Below, one piece after another: positions 5,685 through 9,109 of a stretch of 9,109 bases of DNA. The position numbers and the translations under genes were made by a program. The notes under the pieces are model-generated. The model saw only the letters and a list, made by a program, of their open reading frames with translations, made no database searches and was not told where the DNA came from. The DNA lies in contig JAABTZ010000096.1 in NCBI GenBank assembly GCA_011389605.1, positions 1-9,109 on the forward strand, written 5' to 3'. The stretch comes from Desulfobacteraceae bacterium. GTDB taxonomy: Bacteria; Desulfobacterota; Desulfobacteria; Desulfobacterales; Desulfosalsimonadaceae. The first letter of the stretch is position 1, and every line of letters begins with the position of its first letter.

Positions 5685-6023
5685 TTATGCGCTGCCTTGG
5701 CCCACAATGACCGTTATATGACACGTACGCTTCAATATCCGAGTCGCCCTTCCACGGGCCCTGGGACGAAACCGCTTAAGCATCGGGCCTTCATCGACAA
5801 TGATGTTTTTAATGACCAGTTCATCCACGTCCAGACCCGCATTCTGATCGGCATTAGCCACTGCCGAACGAACGATTTTTTCCACCATTGCCGCGGCTTT
5901 CTGCGGCATGAACTTAAGCGTGTTGAGCCCGGATTCAACTCGCTGACCCTTGACGGTCCCGACGACCTTCCGCACTTTTTGCGGTGATATGCGCATGTAT
6001 TTGCCTGACGCCTTCACATCCAT
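5685..6023 (-). CDS. rplV: 50S ribosomal protein L22 (uL22)
   Basis: L22 touches all six 23S rRNA domains, and its long beta-hairpin lines the nascent-peptide tunnel opposite L4, where macrolide-resistance changes occur in other bacteria. The product is 112 residues, normal. The alpha/beta body has RISPQKVRKVV at 11-21 and the KAAAMVEKIVRSAVANAD helix at 42-59. The tunnel hairpin PMLKRFRPRARGRATRILKRT covers residues 80-100 and is followed by the closing strand CHITVIV. No hairpin deletion or insertion is evident. ATG at 6023 follows GAGGA with about 7 nt spacing. The TAA stop is 16 nt upstream of the rpsC TTG start, and the intervening bases hold the rpsC Shine-Dalgarno. Confidence 0.97.
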   Translation of the reverse strand: MDVKASGKYMRISPQKVRKVVGTVKGQRVESGLNTLKFMPQKAAAMVEKIVRSAVANADQNAGLDVDELVIKNIIVDEGPMLKRFRPRARGRATRILKRTCHITVIVGQGSA

Positions 6024-6053
6024 ATCCGCATCCTCAATTCGTTTACGATTGGC

Positions 6054-6335
6054 TTACTTCTTCATTTTGGTTTTCTTGTCCCCGGCATGCCCGTAAAAGG
6101 TCCTGCTCGGAGAAAATTCGCCAAGTTTATGGCCCACCATGTTTTCGGTAACAAAAACCGGAATAAATTTTTTCCCGTTGTGCACCGCAAGGGTCAGCCC
6201 CACCATCTCAGGAATTACCGTAGAGCGTCTGGACCAGGTCTTAATTATTTTTGCGCTTCGGGCCTCTTGGGCAGATACCACCTTACCGTGCAGCTTTGGT
6301 TCTACATACGGGCCTTTTTTCAACGAACGCGGCAT
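6054..6335 (-). CDS. rpsS: 30S ribosomal protein S19 (uS19)
   Basis: S19 lies in the 30S head, pairs with S13 and contacts the A-site finger of the large subunit. The product is 93 residues, the usual size. The N-terminus MPRSLKKGPYVE is the family hallmark. TWSRRSTVIPEMVG (33-46), VHNGKKFIPVFVTENMVGHK (51-70) and LGEFSPSRTFYGH (71-83) are all intact. The last residues are lysine-rich (DKKTKMKK). ATG at 6335 is preceded by AGGAG with a 5-nt spacing. It follows rplB after an unusually wide 66-nt gap and precedes rplV by 30 nt, in standard S10 operon order. Confidence 0.98.
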   Translation of the reverse strand: MPRSLKKGPYVEPKLHGKVVSAQEARSAKIIKTWSRRSTVIPEMVGLTLAVHNGKKFIPVFVTENMVGHKLGEFSPSRTFYGHAGDKKTKMKK

Positions 6336-6401
6336 ATTTGCTCCTGATTGTTACAACATGTTCTTGGTATTAATATAATAAAGCGCTGTTACAGCCTGCA
6401 G
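6336..6401 (-). other. 66-nt rplB-rpsS spacer with two small TGTAACA dyads
   Basis: The gap contains two short near-palindromes with the same core: GCTGTTACAGC at 6385-6395 and TTGTTACAA at 6348-6356 (plus-strand spelling), about 30 nt apart. Between them is an AT-rich segment (6367-6382). The rpsS Shine-Dalgarno AGGAG lies at the downstream end. The AT-rich piece contains -10-like hexamers, but no matching -35 element is visible, so a promoter cannot be claimed. No terminator-like stem with a U-run is present. Confidence 0.3.
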
Positions 6402-7226
6402 CTACCTGCGTCTTTTTACAATGAGCCGGTCACTTTGCTTTGTACGTTTCCGGGTTCTGTATCCCTTTGTTGGCATACCCCATGGTGTACACGGATGACG
6501 TCCGCCAGAAGACCGGCCTTCTCCGCCGCCCATCGGATGATCCACAGGGTTCATTACAACGCCTCTTGAATAGGGGCGGCGTCCCAGATATCTTTTCCGC
6601 CCGGCTTTGCCAAGGGAAATATTGGAATGGTCTGCATTGCCTATCTGGCCAATGGTTGCCTTGTTGGCCACCAGCAACATGCGCACTTCTCCGGAAGGCA
6701 GTTTAACTGTGGCATAGCGTCCTTCCTTGGCCATTAACTGAGCAAATCCGCCGGCACTTTTGACAAGCTGGCCGCCCCGCCCCGTCCGAAGTTCTATATT
6801 ATGCACCTGCGTTCCCAGGGGGATGTGGCTAAGGGGCAGACAATTGCCAGGACGGATTTCTGCTTCCGTGCCGGACATGACTGTATCTCCAACGCCTAGC
6901 CTGGCAGGGGCCAGAATATAGCGTTTTTCCCCGTCAGCATAATAAAGCAGTGCAATACGCGCAGAACGGTTGGGATCGTATTCGATGGCAGCTACCCTGG
7001 CAGGCACTCCGTCCTTATCGCGCTTAAAATCAATCATTCGATAGGACCTTTTGGCCCCGCCGCCGCGATGCCTTGTTGTGATTCTGCCGTTGGCATTTCT
7101 GCCGCCGCTTTTCTTGATGGGTTTTAGCAGCTGTTTTTCCGGCTTTTCTTTTGTGATCTCTGAAAAAGTCGAGTATGTCTGAAACCGCCGTCCATGAGAC
7201 GTTGGCTTTACTTTCTTAATAGCCAT
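6402..7226 (-). CDS. rplB: 50S ribosomal protein L2 (uL2)
   Basis: L2 is the largest and one of the most conserved 50S proteins. It is needed for subunit association and for an active peptidyl transferase centre. The product has 274 residues, the standard length. Motifs in order are KPTSHGRRFQT near residue 7, GRITTRHRGGGAKR at 47-60, IEYDPNRSARIALL at 81-94, the OB/SH3-like middle domain, and MNPVDHPMGGGEGR at 225-238. His230 corresponds to E. coli His229 (mature numbering), the residue implicated in peptidyl transfer. The next position, usually His in E. coli-like L2, is Met here, a variant I recall from sulfate reducers. The C-terminus is strongly basic (DRLIVKRRR). ATG at 7226 follows AGGTGAT. 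It is separated from rplW by 16 nt. Confidence 0.98.
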   Translation of the reverse strand: MAIKKVKPTSHGRRFQTYSTFSEITKEKPEKQLLKPIKKSGGRNANGRITTRHRGGGAKRSYRMIDFKRDKDGVPARVAAIEYDPNRSARIALLYYADGEKRYILAPARLGVGDTVMSGTEAEIRPGNCLPLSHIPLGTQVHNIELRTGRGGQLVKSAGGFAQLMAKEGRYATVKLPSGEVRMLLVANKATIGQIGNADHSNISLGKAGRKRYLGRRPYSRGVVMNPVDHPMGGGEGRSSGGRHPCTPWGMPTKGYRTRKRTKQSDRLIVKRRR

Positions 7227-7242
7227 TGGTAATCACCTTTGC

Positions 7243-7530
7243 TTATGCACCCTCAAAAAATTTAATACGGTTGCCGGGCATCAGGGTCACGATTGCCTTT
7301 TTCCAGTCTTTCCGCTTGCCAAGAATTCTTCCCCTGCGCTTGAACTTGCCCTTAACGCGCATGGTTCGAACCGAACTTACGTCAACATTGAAGATGGACT
7401 CGACAGCCTTGCGTATCTGGACACGGTTAGCACCCGGTGCAACCTCAAAAGCCACCTGGTTTAATTCTTCCCTGGCAATATTGGTTTTTTCAGTATCTAC
7501 CGGCCCTATTATAATATGATAGTCTTTCAT
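7243..7530 (-). CDS. rplW: 50S ribosomal protein L23 (uL23)
   Basis: L23 sits at the peptide tunnel exit and is the docking site for trigger factor and the signal recognition particle. The product is 95 residues, normal for bacteria. The TEKT motif near residue 13 corresponds to VSEK of E. coli L23; its Glu (here E14) is the equivalent of Glu18, the trigger factor contact. Other family features are the central VRTMRVKGKFKRRGRILGKRKDWKKAIVTL region at about 54-83, which forms the rRNA-binding extension, and the C-terminal FFEGA. ATG at 7530 is preceded by GGGAGGT about 7 nt upstream, a good Shine-Dalgarno. It overlaps the rplD stop by 4 nt and is followed by rplB after 16 nt. Confidence 0.97.
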   Translation of the reverse strand: MKDYHIIIGPVDTEKTNIAREELNQVAFEVAPGANRVQIRKAVESIFNVDVSSVRTMRVKGKFKRRGRILGKRKDWKKAIVTLMPGNRIKFFEGA

Positions 7531-8150
7531 GCTGCCAACCTCCCTTCAATCCCTTTTATCGAGGGCTCAAGCAGGACAAGGGTCTTGTGATTCAGTATAT
7601 CGTAGACATTAAGCCCTTCGACCCGAAGGATCTTAACACCCGGAATATTTCTTGATGAAAGCTCCAGGTTCTCATCTTTTTCATGAATGACGATAAGCGG
7701 CTTTTCAAGGGCCAGGTGCCTAAGTGTTGAAGCAACGGCCTTTGTCTTTACCTGATTGAGTGCAAATCCGTCAAGGACAATTATCTCATTGTCCCTGTAT
7801 TTCGCCGACAGCGCCATTTTAAGTGCCAGTCGCCTAACCTTCTTGGGAAGCTTATAGGAATAATCCCTTGGCTCCGGGCCAAAGGTGACTCCCCCGCCTC
7901 TGAGCAGAGGGCTTTTGATGCTGCCCCGCCTGGCCCGGCCTGTTCCTTTCTGGCGAAAAAGCTTCCGTGTACTGCCCCTGATCTCGGAGCGGCGCTTGAC
8001 TTTGGCCGTGCCCCGGCGCCTGTTGGCCAGCTGCATTCGGACGACGTCGTTTAGCACGCTTTTTTTGACCTCTACATTAAAAATCTCTTCGGCAAGGTCA
8101 ATCTCCGAAACCCTCTCCCCCTGTATATTTTTGACTTCCACGACAGCCAT
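7527..8150 (-). CDS. rplD: 50S ribosomal protein L4 (uL4)
   Basis: L4 binds domain I of 23S rRNA, and its extended loop lines the constriction of the peptide exit tunnel opposite L22. In E. coli it also represses its own S10 operon. From ATG at 8150 the product is 207 residues, the usual size. Start evidence: an AGAGGGAG Shine-Dalgarno lies just upstream, and the N-terminus MAVVEVKNIQGE is typical. Residues about 45-100 form the basic, glycine-rich loop (RRRGTAKVKRR, RQKGTGRARRGS, RGGGVTFGPEPRDYSYKLPKKV). The C-terminal globular part contains LEKPLIVIHEKDENLELSSRN and LNVYDIL. The frame is open for 84 further codons upstream, but these overlap rplC and are not credible protein. The TGA stop overlaps the rplW ATG as ATGA, suggesting translational coupling. 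Confidence 0.97.
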   Translation of the reverse strand: MAVVEVKNIQGERVSEIDLAEEIFNVEVKKSVLNDVVRMQLANRRRGTAKVKRRSEIRGSTRKLFRQKGTGRARRGSIKSPLLRGGGVTFGPEPRDYSYKLPKKVRRLALKMALSAKYRDNEIIVLDGFALNQVKTKAVASTLRHLALEKPLIVIHEKDENLELSSRNIPGVKILRVEGLNVYDILNHKTLVLLEPSIKGIEGRLAA

Positions 8151-8235
8151 GGTCTCCCTCTTTACATTGCATCCGGCATTAAGTAACCGGGCTTCGGCAA
8201 TTAGACCGAAAAACCCTGCGGACTCCATCCGGAAT
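8151..8235 (-). other. 85-nt rplC-rplD intergenic spacer with small inverted repeat
   Basis: This is the second longest gap in the window. On the minus strand it contains TTCGG and CCGAA (8193-8210), a 5-bp stem plus one possible G-U pair around a 6-nt loop, with GGG and CCC further out. The 7-mer CCGGATG occurs twice, at 8226-8232 and 8170-8176. There is no U-run after the stem, so it does not look like a terminator. The rplD reading frame is open through the whole gap, including an ATG at 8228, but that ATG lacks a Shine-Dalgarno sequence. No function is assigned. Confidence 0.4.
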
Positions 8236-8865
8236 TTAAGACTTGTTCGCCTTGCAGATCTCCACAATCGCGTTTTTCGAACCTGGCACCGCACCTTTGA
8301 CCAAAATAAGATTCTGGTCAGGCCGTATATCCACCACTTCCAGATTCCGTGTGGTCTGCCTGGTATTGCCATAGTGGCCGGGCATTTTTTTGCCCTTGTC
8401 AACCTTGGATGGCCATGCGCTTTGCCCTATGGAGCCGGGTGTCCGGTAACAGTGGCTGCCATGGGTTTTGCGGCCAAGCTTGAAACCATGCCGCTTTGTC
8501 ACTCCGGAAAAGCCGCGGCCCTTGATTTTTCCTGCCACGTTGATTTTGTCGCCCACGGAAAACATTTCCAGGGAAATCTGCTGGCCCTGTTCATACTGCT
8601 CAGGGTCATCCACATGGAACTCACAAAGTTTGTAAAATCCGGTTCCACCGCTTTTCTCAAAATGCCCCTGCAGAGGTTTGGTGAGTCTGTGCTTCTTTTT
8701 TTCCGCAAAACCAAGCTGCAGTGCATTATATCCGTCATTGGCCCTGGTTTTGATCTGAGTTACGGTGCAAGGGCCAGCCTGAATAACTGTCACGGGAAGA
8801 TATTGCCCGTTATTTGCAAAAATCCCCGTCATCCCAAGTTTTTTTCCGAGTATTCCTTTACACAT
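8236..8865 (-). CDS. rplC: 50S ribosomal protein L3
   Basis: L3 is an early 23S rRNA-binding assembly protein whose extended loop reaches towards the peptidyl transferase centre. With the ATG at 8865 the protein has 209 residues, normal for the family. Visible motifs are the N-terminal GILGKKLGMTGIF, the central KGRGFSGVTKRHGF, and GSIGQSAWPSKV with GKKMPGHYGN in the loop region. The Gln of GSIGQ is the residue methylated by PrmB in E. coli. Start choice: GTG at 8874 (three codons earlier) has AAGGA only 4 nt upstream, while ATG at 8865 has AGGTGG 5 nt upstream and gives the family-like N-terminus MCKGILG. I prefer ATG, but GTG (212 residues) remains possible. It follows rpsJ by 12 or 21 nt and is followed by an 85-nt gap before rplD. 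Confidence 0.95.
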   Translation of the reverse strand: MCKGILGKKLGMTGIFANNGQYLPVTVIQAGPCTVTQIKTRANDGYNALQLGFAEKKKHRLTKPLQGHFEKSGGTGFYKLCEFHVDDPEQYEQGQQISLEMFSVGDKINVAGKIKGRGFSGVTKRHGFKLGRKTHGSHCYRTPGSIGQSAWPSKVDKGKKMPGHYGNTRQTTRNLEVVDIRPDQNLILVKGAVPGSKNAIVEICKANKS

Positions 8866-8886
8866 TTGCGCCACCTGGTCCTTATC

Positions 8887-9109
8887 CTACAATTTAATAT
8901 CCACATCCACGCCCGGAGACAAATCCAGCTTCATCAAGGCATCCACTGTCTGCTGCGTGGGATCCTGGATGTCAAGCAACCGCTTGTGGGTACGGACCTC
9001 GAACTGCTCTCTGGATTTTTTGTTCACATGAGGAGATCGAAGCACAGTGTATTTGTTGATTCGCGTGGGCAAAGGGATGGGTCCCACCACTCTTGCCCCG
9101 GTTTTGCGG
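8887..9109 (-). CDS. rpsJ: 30S ribosomal protein S10, 5' end outside window
   Basis: S10 is a 30S head protein; in many bacteria it also acts with NusB in transcription antitermination. Seen: 73 complete codons plus a TAG stop, corresponding to about the last 70% of a normal protein of about 102 residues. The reading frame stays open to the window edge (AKPGARVVGPIPLPTR). The family core PIPLPTR, followed by SPHVNKKSREQFE and the tail LDLSPGVDVDI, is intact and typical. A GTG codon at 9090 lies inside the protein and is not the start, because the conserved frame continues upstream of it. It is the first gene of the S10 operon in the usual order and is followed closely by rplC. The true start and any operon leader lie beyond position 9109. 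Confidence 0.97.
   Translation of the reverse strand, partial: RKTGARVVGPIPLPTRINKYTVLRSPHVNKKSREQFEVRTHKRLLDIQDPTQQTVDALMKLDLSPGVDVDIKL

Noticed and set aside
5669..5707. 13-codon upstream extension of rpsC
   Set aside because: It would contain the rpsC Shine-Dalgarno and overlap the rplV end; S3 proteins begin at GQKVNPI.
5144..5710. 188-codon plus-strand open frame
   Set aside because: It lies antisense to rpsC, whose family motifs are intact; the plus-strand translation resembles no family I know and has no ribosome binding context of note.
8151..8402. 84-codon upstream extension of rplD
   Set aside because: It overlaps the end of rplC in another frame and has no family similarity; ATG at 8150 has a good Shine-Dalgarno and the normal L4 N-terminus.
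1..9109. Mobile elements, CRISPR, tRNA or rRNA genes, defence or other accessory systems
   Set aside because: Every part of the window is accounted for by 21 ribosomal protein genes and gaps under 100 nt; no repeats, integrase, transposase or RNA gene signals were seen.

Overview
The window is one uninterrupted block of ribosomal protein genes, all on the minus strand, so transcription runs from high to low coordinates. In transcription order it reads rpsJ (5' end outside the window), rplC, rplD, rplW, rplB, rpsS, rplV, rpsC, rplP, rpmC, rpsQ, rplN, rplX, rplE, rpsN, rpsH, rplF, rplR, rpsE, rpmD, rplO (3' end outside the window). This is the classical bacterial S10 operon followed by the spc operon. 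In most bacteria str genes (rpsL, rpsG, fusA, tuf) lie upstream and secY follows rplO; neither is visible here.

Organism: a bacterium of moderate GC content. Protein character (L3 starting MCKGILGKKLGMTG, the L2 segment DHPMGGGEGR, the zinc-binding form of S14, L24 with a C-terminal CxxC/CxxC ribbon) suggests the sulfate-reducing Desulfobacterota (former Deltaproteobacteria). This is judged from memory of family sequences, not from a search, so it is moderate confidence at phylum level and low below it.

Layout: 8887-9109 is the end of rpsJ. 4109-8874 is the rest of the S10 group (L3, L4, L23, L2, S19, L22, S3, L16, L29, S17). 1-4090 is the spc group (L14, L24, L5, S14, S8, L6, L18, S5, L30, L15). 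Most junctions are 12-40 nt, three genes overlap by 1 or 4 nt, and the S10/spc junction is only 18 nt, so the whole block is probably one transcription unit. Five wider gaps (55, 66, 71, 85 and 94 nt) hold no gene; three contain short inverted repeats. No stretch over 100 bases lacks a gene, and no RNA gene, mobile element, CRISPR array or convincing promoter or terminator was seen.

The products are co-required structural proteins of the 30S and 50S subunits. They include the peptidyl-transferase-proximal L2 and L3, the exit-tunnel proteins L4, L22 and L23, the mRNA-entry proteins S3 and S5, and the 5S rRNA binders L5 and L18.

This is a conserved housekeeping region. I do not see an undescribed system. 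The most notable signal is that three 30S genes (rpsC, rpsN, rpsE) start with TTG and carry the three strongest Shine-Dalgarno sequences in the window.
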